The translations under genes were made by a program, and so were the position numbers. A stretch of DNA of 64,000 bases from Bacilli bacterium (GTDB lineage Bacteria > Bacillota_I > Bacilli_A > RFN20 > CAG-288): NCBI GenBank assembly GCA_900770925.1, contig CAAGLY010000024.1, positions 1 through 64,000 of the forward strand, in the 5' to 3' direction. Positions 35,591 through 43,876 of the stretch are shown piece by piece. The notes beneath the pieces are model-generated. The model was not told the DNA's origin, ran no database searches, and saw only the letters and a program-made list of their open reading frames with translations. Each line of letters begins with the position of its first letter. Positions within the stretch are counted from its first letter, which is position 1.

Positions 35591-37867
35591 ATGAAAAAAA
35601 CAAAACTGATGTTGACGTCGCTTCTTTCTCTTCTTCTGCTAACTGGCTGCCACCACGAAACAGAAAATTCGACTTCTGTTTCGACTCCGGAAGAAAAACC
35701 ATCTGAGCAGACAAAGACCGAACCCTTTACCGGTACAGCTAACCTGACTGGTTTATCGGCAGAGGAAAAAACGGAACTTCTTGGTCAGAGGGAAGGCTAT
35801 GCACAGAAGAACCATCTGACCGGTATTCCGCTTTATGGTTCTGGCGGTTATACCTTAATCAGCGAACGTATTGCGCTTCCGGTAACCAATAACGTAGCGA
35901 ACTATGGGTTCGGTACCTTACGGGAAGGCTATATTAAAACCAATAGGACGGATGAGCAGGAACCGGTAAAAGCCTATCAAGGCTATTACCATACGGCGCT
36001 TGCTTCTACCACGAATAATCTGTCATCTCTTGATGCTTCGGATAATAGCACTGGTAATTTAGTCGGTTATATCACGTCAAGCCTTTTCAGCCAACGTCTG
36101 GTCAAGAAAAAGGATGCGAACAAGACCTATGAAGAGAAATATGAGTGGTATGGATCCTTAGCCAAGGAGGATGCTCCGGAAGGTGTGGATGATGATTATG
36201 CAACGACCCATTCTTCCAAGAAGTGGAGAATTAAGGTCAAGACTGGTGCAAACAGCGGGCTGAAGTTCAAGACCTTATCCACAAAGAGCATTGACGGAAT
36301 CGCTATTTCTTCTTTCAACGATACTCCGGTTACAGTGGATGACTATATCTTTGCCCTTAAGGTCAGGATGACTCAGAAGTACGGCAATTACTATGCTTTC
36401 CAGTATGCGTCAGATGCTTCCGAGATGGTCGGCGCAACCGATTATCTTGACGCAACAGCGGAAAACGGAAGGACGAGCGATAAGGCTAAGGCTGCCTGGA
36501 ACAATGTCGGATACAAGAAAATCGATGATGAGACAATCGAAGTCGAATTTGTCCATCCGACCGATCAGTTCGGAGCAAAGCATCGTCTAAGTGACACCCT
36601 TCTTTCTCCGATTAACGAGAAGTTCTACACCTTAGTCACGACTCTGAAGGCAAACGGAAAGATCGATGAAGGCGCCTTCACAAACGATAACTATGCAAAG
36701 TCGATCTCAACAACATATACTCCTGCCGATACGACTCTCTCTTTAGGTGCCTATACGGTGAAGGAATACGAGACCGGAACCGGAACGGATAACCGTCTTG
36801 TCTTTGTGAAGAACGAAGACTGGGTCGATACGGTCAACGAAAAGAAAGAGACCGGATATGATATCTACCGTATTCCGGGAATCGTGGTCAATGTCAATTC
36901 GGCAATGAATCAGGATCCAACCGCCAATTACAACAATTTCAAAGCCGGAAAGACGGATGTCTCAAGTATTCCTTCTTCTGTAAAGGATACTGAAGCCGGG
37001 GATAAGCCATATAAGCACTATGTTCCTGGCGATTCTGTCTGGAAGCTTCAGGTCAACTCCCTGACTCAGGAGGAATGGAACAGCATCTTCAAAAAAGGCG
37101 GTGAAGTCATTGAAGACTATCAGACTGAAGATGAAAAGGACTACTATCAGTGCAAGCCGATCAGGAGCAATGATGACTTCATCAATGGTGTCTATACCTG
37201 CATTAACCGTGAAGCGCTTGCTGATCTTGTCTCTGCCGATATCGGAGATTCCTTCTTCTCTGAACTGTATGAGATTGATCCGATTAACCATGTCTCCTAT
37301 AACTCCACCGAAGCCCACAAGAAAGCAAGGAAGAACTATTATCCGAGCACGCATGGCTATAACCTAGAAGCCTCTAAGCAGCTCTTCTCCCGTGCTATCG
37401 ATTCGGAGTTAACAGCCGGACACTATAAAGCCGGAACGAAAGACAATCCGACGGTCATCCAGGTTCAGGTTGCCTATCAGACTCAGAGCCAGATTGAACA
37501 GGAAGGAACCGCTGTCGAGAAGTACATCGAGGATGCTTTTAATGCAGTCGGACTCGATAAAGGCGTTAAGCTCGATGTTGTCAATTATGCTCCGGCAGTC
37601 TGGTCGGATATCTACTACAACAGGACGCTTGTAGGCAAGTTCGATTTTGCCTTTGCCGCTATCTCTGGCGGTACTCTTGATCCAATCGGCTTCAGGAATA
37701 CGCTCTGCTCCAACTCCCGTACTACCTTTACTCTTTCCTGGGGAGCCCATACGAATGTCGATACCGGCGAGATTGTCTATAATGACAAATCCTATTCGTT
37801 CGATGCAAGGTACGAAGCCCTTGCCTTAGGCGATGCTGAGATTAAGGATGGTGCGTTGGTCTACTAA
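35591..37867 (+). CDS. oppA: Oligopeptide-binding lipoprotein of an ABC importer
   Basis: 758 residues, longer than the usual ~550. Lipobox LLLLTGC with Cys at 20, then an acidic/Thr linker. SBP family 5 features: YTLISERIALPVTN near the start, then the core with 'DYIFALKVRMTQ', 'GAYTVKEYETG', 'LVFVKNEDWVD', and the late 'NREALADLV' and 'YYPSTHGYNLEASKQLFSRA' regions; TLDPIGFRNT lies near the end. It captures peptides outside the cell and delivers them to OppBC. A hairpin behind the gene (37891) probably lowers transcription into oppB. AAGGAGG lies 10 bases before the ATG. Confidence 0.92.
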   Translation: MKKTKLMLTSLLSLLLLTGCHHETENSTSVSTPEEKPSEQTKTEPFTGTANLTGLSAEEKTELLGQREGYAQKNHLTGIPLYGSGGYTLISERIALPVTNNVANYGFGTLREGYIKTNRTDEQEPVKAYQGYYHTALASTTNNLSSLDASDNSTGNLVGYITSSLFSQRLVKKKDANKTYEEKYEWYGSLAKEDAPEGVDDDYATTHSSKKWRIKVKTGANSGLKFKTLSTKSIDGIAISSFNDTPVTVDDYIFALKVRMTQKYGNYYAFQYASDASEMVGATDYLDATAENGRTSDKAKAAWNNVGYKKIDDETIEVEFVHPTDQFGAKHRLSDTLLSPINEKFYTLVTTLKANGKIDEGAFTNDNYAKSISTTYTPADTTLSLGAYTVKEYETGTGTDNRLVFVKNEDWVDTVNEKKETGYDIYRIPGIVVNVNSAMNQDPTANYNNFKAGKTDVSSIPSSVKDTEAGDKPYKHYVPGDSVWKLQVNSLTQEEWNSIFKKGGEVIEDYQTEDEKDYYQCKPIRSNDDFINGVYTCINREALADLVSADIGDSFFSELYEIDPINHVSYNSTEAHKKARKNYYPSTHGYNLEASKQLFSRAIDSELTAGHYKAGTKDNPTVIQVQVAYQTQSQIEQEGTAVEKYIEDAFNAVGLDKGVKLDVVNYAPAVWSDIYYNRTLVGKFDFAFAAISGGTLDPIGFRNTLCSNSRTTFTLSWGAHTNVDTGEIVYNDKSYSFDARYEALALGDAEIKDGALVY

Positions 37868-37890
37868 GAAGATCATCTCTAGATGGCAGA

Positions 37891-37923
37891 AGCTGAACTG
37901 GAATTTGTCCGGTTCAGCTTTTG
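37891..37923 (+). terminator. Hairpin between oppA and oppB (partial terminator)
   Basis: 12-bp stem AGCTGAACTGGA (37891-37902) / TCCGGTTCAGCT (37908-37919), one wobble pair, then TTTT. It lies inside the opp operon and fits the common arrangement giving more binding protein than pore. Confidence 0.7.
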
Positions 37924-37968
37924 CATCATTAGCATCCATTTCATCAAATTTTAAGAAAGGAAACGAAA

Positions 37969-39000
37969 ATGGTAAAATACATTATCAAGCGAGTCTTGCT
38001 AGCTATTGTTACCTTATTTATCATTCTGTCCCTCACTTTTATCCTTATCCAGCTTCTTCCGTTTGAGAAACCGGTAGGGACAAGTGCCCAGCAGATTGCC
38101 TACTATACGAAGCAGGCTTCCTTAGGCTATCTGATCCGGACAACGGAGCTGAACAGTAAGCTTGGTACTCCTCTTTATACGACCACTGTCTCTAGTACTA
38201 CTTATTATTTCTATCAGGCTCCTATTCTCGGTCAGTATCTTTCCTGGCTGAAGAATATCTTCACTGCATGGGACTGGGGGCTGAGCAAATCGGTTCAGGC
38301 TAATGTTCCGGTGAGGAGCATTATTGCTAAAGGACTTCCGGTTACGATTGAAGTCAATGTCCTATCGGTTGTTCTCTCTGTTCCGCTTGGAATCGGACTA
38401 GGTATCTGGGCAGCCTTAAAGAAGAATAAGCCGACCGATCACATTATCTCAACTTTAATCAGGATTTTTATCTCTGTTCCTAGCTTTGTCATCATTACCT
38501 TCCTGATTCTGACTTTCGGCTATAGGTGGAAGATTTTACCGACAGAATGGGCGAAGTCGACTTCTCCTCTTTCGGTCAAGGCAGCTGCCTTTGTTATTCC
38601 GGTTCTTTCTCTCTCTTTCTCAAGTATCTGCGGATACTGCCGGTTCACCCGTGCAGAACTCTGCGATGTTCTTTCTTCGGATTATCTGCTTCTGGCGAGA
38701 ACGAAGGGACTGACGAAGAAACAGTCGGTCAGGCGTCATGCTTTACGTAATGCCAGGGTTCCGATTCTTCCTTCAATCCTCTCGGAGGTTGTCGGTATTC
38801 TCTCCGGCTCGATGATTCTTGAGACACTGTATAACATCCCCGGAATCGGAAATCTGTTCTATGAGGCACTGACGGCAAAAGACTACAACTTGTTAATGGC
38901 GGACAGGGCCTTGTTTACCAGTATCGGACTATTAGCCGGAATTGTTCTTGATTTATCCTACGGATTCTTAGATCCGCGTATCAGAATGGGGGAAAAGTAA
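37969..39000 (+). CDS. oppB: Oligopeptide ABC transporter permease
   Basis: 343 residues, six helices. First helix at residues 9-27 and the binding-protein-dependent motif in the loop RTKGLTKKQSVRRHALRNAM, then VPILPSI. Conserved Arg residues in YCRFTRAE are CGG and CGT, while AGG codes for the Met of RNAMVPI and ADMALF, all consensus Met. Final FLDPRIRMG is typical of OppB/DppB. It pairs with OppC in the membrane. AAAGGAAACGAAA precedes the ATG. Confidence 0.93.
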   Translation: MVKYIIKRVLLAIVTLFIILSLTFILIQLLPFEKPVGTSAQQIAYYTKQASLGYLIRTTELNSKLGTPLYTTTVSSTTYYFYQAPILGQYLSWLKNIFTAWDWGLSKSVQANVPVRSIIAKGLPVTIEVNVLSVVLSVPLGIGLGIWAALKKNKPTDHIISTLIRIFISVPSFVIITFLILTFGYRWKILPTEWAKSTSPLSVKAAAFVIPVLSLSFSSICGYCRFTRAELCDVLSSDYLLLARTKGLTKKQSVRRHALRNARVPILPSILSEVVGILSGSMILETLYNIPGIGNLFYEALTAKDYNLLMADRALFTSIGLLAGIVLDLSYGFLDPRIRMGEK

Positions 39001-39001
39001 A

Positions 39002-40864
39002 ATGGAAAAATTCAGTTACTTTGATTCTTCCGGAAAATCCCACTCGGTTGATCTTGATGCAAAGGAATTTGAGTTTGCGCAGAAAGATAAGGATATTACG
39101 GATGTCAAATTCAAAGGCAAACCGGTCACTTTTGCCCGGGATGCCTTAATCCGCTTCTGCAAGAACAAGTCGAGCATTGTCGCAACCATCGTTCTAGGAT
39201 TGATTGTCCTGCTTTCTCTTATCCTTCCGGCGGCTATCCCTTATGATGTCTCTTCGACTCATGCGGAAGAGACCTTCCTTGCTCCGAAGCTGTTTAAGGC
39301 GGGAACCGGATTTTTAGACGGGACAAAGAAGTATAAGGATGTTGTCTATGATGAGACGACCGGCTATCCCTCCTCTGCCTCGAATCTAGATAACGACTCT
39401 ATCCTGAAAGATACGAGGGAAGTCTATGACGGATACACAAGTACGGTCTATTCCTTTGCCCATAACGGATATGTCCGTATCGGGAATTCCTCTACAAGTG
39501 CTTCCGCTTCTCTTTCTACGAAGTCCTTTACGGTCTCGGATAAGGATAACCTCACTCTTAGCTTCGAAATGGAATCCGGATTAGATCCGGAAAACTACGA
39601 TAATTCCTGCTACGATGTGACTTTAGACTACTTAGACGGAACAGAAACGAAATCCGTCTCTCTCTTAAAGGATTCCTATTCCTATGGAAGCCAGACTCTG
39701 TCTCTTAAAGAGGCCCTTAAGGACGTGAATGGGGATACCTTCTCTATTTCCTTCCTGGTTTCACCGGTGAAGGAAACAAGCAAGGCAGTCTTTCTTAAGT
39801 CCCTTACTCTATCCGATAACGGAAATAGTCTCTATGAGTTCAGCGATGCCGCCCAGGCTCTCTATAAAAAGGAACTCAGTCTCAGCGGAAACGATGTTTC
39901 CCTGTATCAGGGAATCATCAAATACTGCTCTTTCTCCTATGACACTTACAATGCCAAATACGGAGATAAGAAGAGGGTTATCGGTGAATCGGAGAGGAAG
40001 AAATACATCAAGAAAGGCTATCTTAGCTATGACTTCTCTATCGGTCCTTCCTCCTTCAAGATACTGAATGAAGCAAAATGCCCGATTAAATCAGTACTTA
40101 AGCAGAATACAGTCGAAGGACTGATTACAGTTACGGACAGGGACTGTATTGTCACCTACTACAAATATCTTGGCTATACCAAGATGCCTGTCCATCTCTT
40201 TGGCACAAACGGACAAGGCAAGGATAGGCTCAAGTATGTTGCCGAAGGAACAAGAAACTCTTTAGCCCTAGGTGTTCTGATATCTCTGATTGCCTTTGTC
40301 TTCGGTCTTATCTTCGGTGCAATTGAAGGATACTTCGGCGGAAGGGTCGATCTGATCAGGGAGCGGATTGTCGATATTCTCGGCTATATCCCCTGGATTG
40401 TCATCGTCACGCTCTGTGTTCTTCATTTAGGGCAGGGATTCGGTGTCTTTATCCTTGCGAGGTGTCTGACGGGGTGGATTTCTACATCGTCCATCACCCG
40501 AACGCAGTTCTACCGGTTCAAGAAGCGGGAATATGTTCTTGCTTCAAAGAGCCTAGGCGCTAAGGATTCACGGCTGATCTTTACTCATATCCTACCTAAT
40601 TCCTTAGGAACGATTGTGACTTCTTCGGTCTTAATGATCCCTTCGGTTATCTTCTCTGAGGCGAGTATCTCCTACCTCGGAATCGGACTTAAGGGACTCT
40701 CTTCTCTCGGTGTTATCCTTAGCTCGAACCAGATTTACATCAATTCTTATGCTTATCTCCTTGTCTTCCCCTCTGTTGTCCTTGCTCTGATGAGGATCTG
40801 CTTCAACCTCTTCGGTAACGGATTACGGGATGCCCTTAATCCATCCTTGAAAGGAAGTGATTGA
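39002..40864 (+). CDS. oppC: Oligopeptide ABC transporter permease with a ~300-residue extracytoplasmic insertion
   Basis: 620 residues, twice the usual ~300. First helix at ~57-80; then, instead of the short loop, about residues 90-395 form a Ser/Thr/Asp/Tyr-rich domain outside the membrane (STSASASLSTKSFTVSD, LTLSFEMES). HLFGTNGQGKDML at ~398 restarts the normal OppC sequence: GTRNSLALGVL, GGMVDLIMERIVDILGYIPW, the EAA loop REYVLASKSLGAKDS and the final GNGLRDALNP. AGG is Met in KDML, GGMV and LIMERI; Arg codons in the EAA loop are CGA/CGG. The insert could be a substrate-docking or wall-binding domain (inference). Starts two bases after oppB. Confidence 0.9.
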   Translation: MEKFSYFDSSGKSHSVDLDAKEFEFAQKDKDITDVKFKGKPVTFARDALIRFCKNKSSIVATIVLGLIVLLSLILPAAIPYDVSSTHAEETFLAPKLFKAGTGFLDGTKKYKDVVYDETTGYPSSASNLDNDSILKDTREVYDGYTSTVYSFAHNGYVRIGNSSTSASASLSTKSFTVSDKDNLTLSFEMESGLDPENYDNSCYDVTLDYLDGTETKSVSLLKDSYSYGSQTLSLKEALKDVNGDTFSISFLVSPVKETSKAVFLKSLTLSDNGNSLYEFSDAAQALYKKELSLSGNDVSLYQGIIKYCSFSYDTYNAKYGDKKRVIGESERKKYIKKGYLSYDFSIGPSSFKILNEAKCPIKSVLKQNTVEGLITVTDRDCIVTYYKYLGYTKMPVHLFGTNGQGKDRLKYVAEGTRNSLALGVLISLIAFVFGLIFGAIEGYFGGRVDLIRERIVDILGYIPWIVIVTLCVLHLGQGFGVFILARCLTGWISTSSITRTQFYRFKKREYVLASKSLGAKDSRLIFTHILPNSLGTIVTSSVLMIPSVIFSEASISYLGIGLKGLSSLGVILSSNQIYINSYAYLLVFPSVVLALMRICFNLFGNGLRDALNPSLKGSD

Positions 40865-40865
40865 T

Positions 40866-42452
40866 ATGGATGAAACAAAGAAAATTCTATCGGTACATAA
40901 TCTCCGTGTCTCCTTTAAGACAGACTATGGAATCGTCCATGCTGTCCGGGGAGTTTCCTTCGACTTATACAAAGGGGAAACCCTTTGTATTGTCGGAGAA
41001 TCCGGTTCCGGTAAGTCGGTTACATCTAAGACAATCAGGGGTATTCTTCCTCCTTCTGCTAGGATTGAGGAAGGAAGCGTTGAGTTTGAAGGAGAAGATC
41101 TGACCAAGGTCTCCGAAGAGGAATTCCACAACATCCGCGGAAAGAAAATCGGAATGATCTTCCAGGATCCGCTTTCTTCCTTGAATCCGATCAGGAAGGT
41201 CGGAAAACAGATTACGGAAGCTAGGCTGATTAACCGCAATAGGCTTACCCGCCTTTATGAATCAAAGATTCAGAAGGAAAGGATAGCTCTTAAGAATGCA
41301 CAGTCGAAGAAAAACACGGAAAAAGGAAAAACCTATGCAGAGGAAGATTTCTTTCTCTCGGATAGCAAGAAGAAGCTCGATGATCTTCTCTACTCTCATC
41401 CGGACTGGACAAAACAGGAGAAAAAACAGGCGGTAAAGGAAGCCAAGCAGAAGCAGAAAGAAGGATATAAGATTATCCGGGCAGAAGGAAAAGCGAAACG
41501 GAAGGAAATCGATAAGGAATACAAGGCCTGCTATCCTTCCCTGAAAAAGGAACTGGACCAGAAAAAGAAAATAGCAAAAAAGGAGGTGGCACTCTATTAC
41601 AAAGAACTTAAAAACGAGAAAAAAGAAAAACTGGCATCTTTAAAGCAGAAACTTCTTCAGAGTAACAACTCCGAAGAGGCAAAGAAAGATTACGAAGTAA
41701 AGAAGAAACAGATTGAGGATGAATTCATCTCCAAGACAAAGATAACGAAAGCCAGGGCGAAAGAAAAAGCCTTAGCAGTCAGGAAAGAAGTCGGTATTCC
41801 TCAGCCGGAACTGAGATTCAAGCAGTATCCGTTTGAATTCTCCGGCGGAAGGCGACAGCGTATTGTTATCGCGATTGCCTTAACGGCGAATCCGGATATT
41901 CTGATCTGCGATGAGCCGACAACTGCCCTTGATGTCACGATTCAGGCACAGATTCTGGAACTGATCAATAAGCTTAAAAAAGCCCGGAACAGGTCGATTA
42001 TCTTCATCACCCATGATCTTGGTGTTGTTGCCAATAGGGCAGACCGGGTTGCGGTCAGGTATGCCGGAAAGATTGTCGAAGTCGGAACAGTCTATGAGAT
42101 CTTCTTCCAGCCAAAACATCCTTATACCTGGGCACTTCTCTCTTCTATTCCGGATATCGATTCCAAGGAGAAGCTTGAGGCTATTCCAGGCACTCCTCCG
42201 AATCTTATCAACCCTCCGAAAGGAGACGCCTTTGCCCAGCGGAATAAGTATGCACTGAAGATTGACTATGAATATGAGCCACCGGAATTCTCTCTATCTC
42301 CTACCCATAAGGCATCGACTTGGCTCTTATATGAGAAGTTCGCTCCGAAAGTCACTAGGCCTTCTATCATCGAGAAACGGATTGAGCGTGCATTAGAAGA
42401 GGAAAAAGAATATGAACAGAAAAACAAAGAAGAAGGAAAACCTTCAGCTTGA
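40866..42452 (+). CDS. oppD: Oligopeptide ABC transporter ATPase with a ~170-residue charged insertion
   Basis: 528 residues against ~330 usual. Walker A GESGSGKSV (44-52), Q-loop MIFQDPLSSLNPIMK near 97-111. From ~125 to ~295 a Lys/Glu-rich, coiled-coil-like segment is inserted. SGGMRQRIVIA (326-336) is the signature, LICDEPTTALD (346-356) Walker B. VANMADRVAVMYAGKIVE is exact consensus with Met coded AGG (42036, 42057) and Arg CGG (42045) in the same motif. The C-terminal oligopeptide-ABC tail (PYTWALLSSIPD) is present. ATG 40866 chosen; a GTG start at 40857 would overlap oppC. Confidence 0.93.
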   Translation: MDETKKILSVHNLRVSFKTDYGIVHAVRGVSFDLYKGETLCIVGESGSGKSVTSKTIRGILPPSARIEEGSVEFEGEDLTKVSEEEFHNIRGKKIGMIFQDPLSSLNPIRKVGKQITEARLINRNRLTRLYESKIQKERIALKNAQSKKNTEKGKTYAEEDFFLSDSKKKLDDLLYSHPDWTKQEKKQAVKEAKQKQKEGYKIIRAEGKAKRKEIDKEYKACYPSLKKELDQKKKIAKKEVALYYKELKNEKKEKLASLKQKLLQSNNSEEAKKDYEVKKKQIEDEFISKTKITKARAKEKALAVRKEVGIPQPELRFKQYPFEFSGGRRQRIVIAIALTANPDILICDEPTTALDVTIQAQILELINKLKKARNRSIIFITHDLGVVANRADRVAVRYAGKIVEVGTVYEIFFQPKHPYTWALLSSIPDIDSKEKLEAIPGTPPNLINPPKGDAFAQRNKYALKIDYEYEPPEFSLSPTHKASTWLLYEKFAPKVTRPSIIEKRIERALEEEKEYEQKNKEEGKPSA

Positions 42453-43737
42453 TATTCCGGAGAATGCTTCTCTGACCGGACGTTTTTCCGCTTCTGATCC
42501 GAACCAGGATGATGCGGAACATGTCTTTAATGAGACAAAAGAGAATCCCTTAGAAACACAGGAAGTCTCTTTTACAGAGCGGACGTCTAAGGTCAAGTTC
42601 CGTCAGGACTATGTGGACCAGCATATCCTTCTTTCTGTCAACCATCTTAAGGAGTTCTTCACCATCGGCCATTATCCGCACAAGAAGTGGCTTAAGGCCG
42701 TCCATGATATCTCCTTCCAAATCCATGAAGGGGAATGCAGGGGCTTAGTCGGTGAATCCGGATGCGGGAAATCGACAACCGGAAGAACCATCAGGCGCCT
42801 TTATCCGGCTACTTCCGGGTCTGTCTACTATAAGGGATACCGGATTCAGGCCGGTTCTCGATGGAACAAGAAGGAGATCAAATGGAAGAGCAAGAAGGGA
42901 GAAGAGGAGATTAAGAGAATCAGAAAAGACCCTTCTCTGTCCGATGAAGAAAAGAAAGAGAAAATCCAAGAAATCAAGCTTCAGGTAAAGGAAATCTGTA
43001 CGATCCAGAAGGCAAAGATCAGACAGATTAACTACGATAACCGGCATGTCGACGAAGACTTGCTTAGTGAAATCCAGATGATCTTCCAGGATCCGATTGA
43101 CTCCCTTGATCCGCATAGGACAGTCGAAGAGATTATCTCCGAAGGTCTTAAGATTCAGGGATTTCATAATCCGAATGAGAATCATCAGAAAGTCGTTTCT
43201 GTTCTTAAGGAAGTCGGTCTGATTGAGGATTACTGCTCACGCTATCCGCATGAATTCTCTGGCGGACAGCGTCAGCGTGTCGGGATTGCCCGTGCCTTGA
43301 TCAGGAATCCGAAACTGCTTATCTGTGATGAGCCGATTTCGGCTTTGGATGTCTCTATCCGTGCGCAGGTAATCAATCTTCTGAATGACTTGAAAGAGAA
43401 GAGAAATCTTTCGATTCTCTTCATTGCCCATGATCTTTCCGTAGTCAAATACTTCTGCGATAAGATTGCAGTCAGGTATTTCGGAGATAGGGTCGAGCTG
43501 GCTCCTTCGGATGAACTCTTCCGCCATCCTCTTCATCCCTATACGAGAGCACTTCTCTCCGCTATTCCGAAACCGAATCCCTTTACGGAAAAAAGAAGAG
43601 AGAGAATCCATTATGATCCTTCTCAGGAACATGACTACTCTGTCGACAAACCATCGTTCAGAGAAGTCGAACCCGGTCATTTTGTCCTTTGCAACAATAA
43701 GGAGTTCAGGAAGTATAAAGAGGAAGTAAGGAAATAG
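42412..43737 (+). CDS. oppF: Oligopeptide ABC transporter ATPase with a ~70-residue insertion
   Basis: 441 residues. An extra hydrophilic N-terminus of about 60 residues precedes the usual start. GECMGLVGESGCGKST contains Walker A (near 114-121), TIMRLYPATSG follows, then an inserted Lys/Glu-rich helix pair (about 145-215) before MIFQDPIDSLDPHMTV. Signature SGGQRQRVGIA, Walker B LICDEPISALD and IAVMYFGDMVELA complete the fold. AGG is Met in GECMG, TIMR (next codon CGC=Arg), HMTV, AVMY and GDMV. The C-terminus has the PYTRALLSAIP oligopeptide tail. Its start overlaps oppD by 41 bases. Confidence 0.93.
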   Translation: MNRKTKKKENLQLDIPENASLTGRFSASDPNQDDAEHVFNETKENPLETQEVSFTERTSKVKFRQDYVDQHILLSVNHLKEFFTIGHYPHKKWLKAVHDISFQIHEGECRGLVGESGCGKSTTGRTIRRLYPATSGSVYYKGYRIQAGSRWNKKEIKWKSKKGEEEIKRIRKDPSLSDEEKKEKIQEIKLQVKEICTIQKAKIRQINYDNRHVDEDLLSEIQMIFQDPIDSLDPHRTVEEIISEGLKIQGFHNPNENHQKVVSVLKEVGLIEDYCSRYPHEFSGGQRQRVGIARALIRNPKLLICDEPISALDVSIRAQVINLLNDLKEKRNLSILFIAHDLSVVKYFCDKIAVRYFGDRVELAPSDELFRHPLHPYTRALLSAIPKPNPFTEKRRERIHYDPSQEHDYSVDKPSFREVEPGHFVLCNNKEFRKYKEEVRK

Positions 43738-43738
43738 A

Positions 43739-43793
43739 AAAAAGCCGCCTAGCATCGCTCTGGTTAGCCAGTCTGATGCAAGACGGCTTTTTG
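43739..43793 (+). terminator. Rho-independent terminator of the opp operon
   Basis: Outer stem AAAAGCCG (43741-43748) / CGGCTTTT (43785-43792), with inner stems GCATC/GATGC and CTGG/CCAG. It ends in a T-run five bases after the oppF stop. Confidence 0.8.
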
Positions 43794-43842
43794 AATGGGG
43801 ATTAATCTAGAAATAGAGGACTCCTTTTTCTTTCCGGCAAGC

Positions 43843-43872
43843 AAAAAACCGGAAGGCAGACTGCCTTCCGGT
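43843..43872 (-). terminator. Rho-independent terminator of nrdG-nrdD
   Basis: Stem ACCGGAAGGC (43848-43857) / GCCTTCCGGT (43863-43872). On the minus strand a six-T run follows directly. It lies four bases beyond the nrdD stop. Confidence 0.8.
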
Positions 43873-43876
43873 CATT

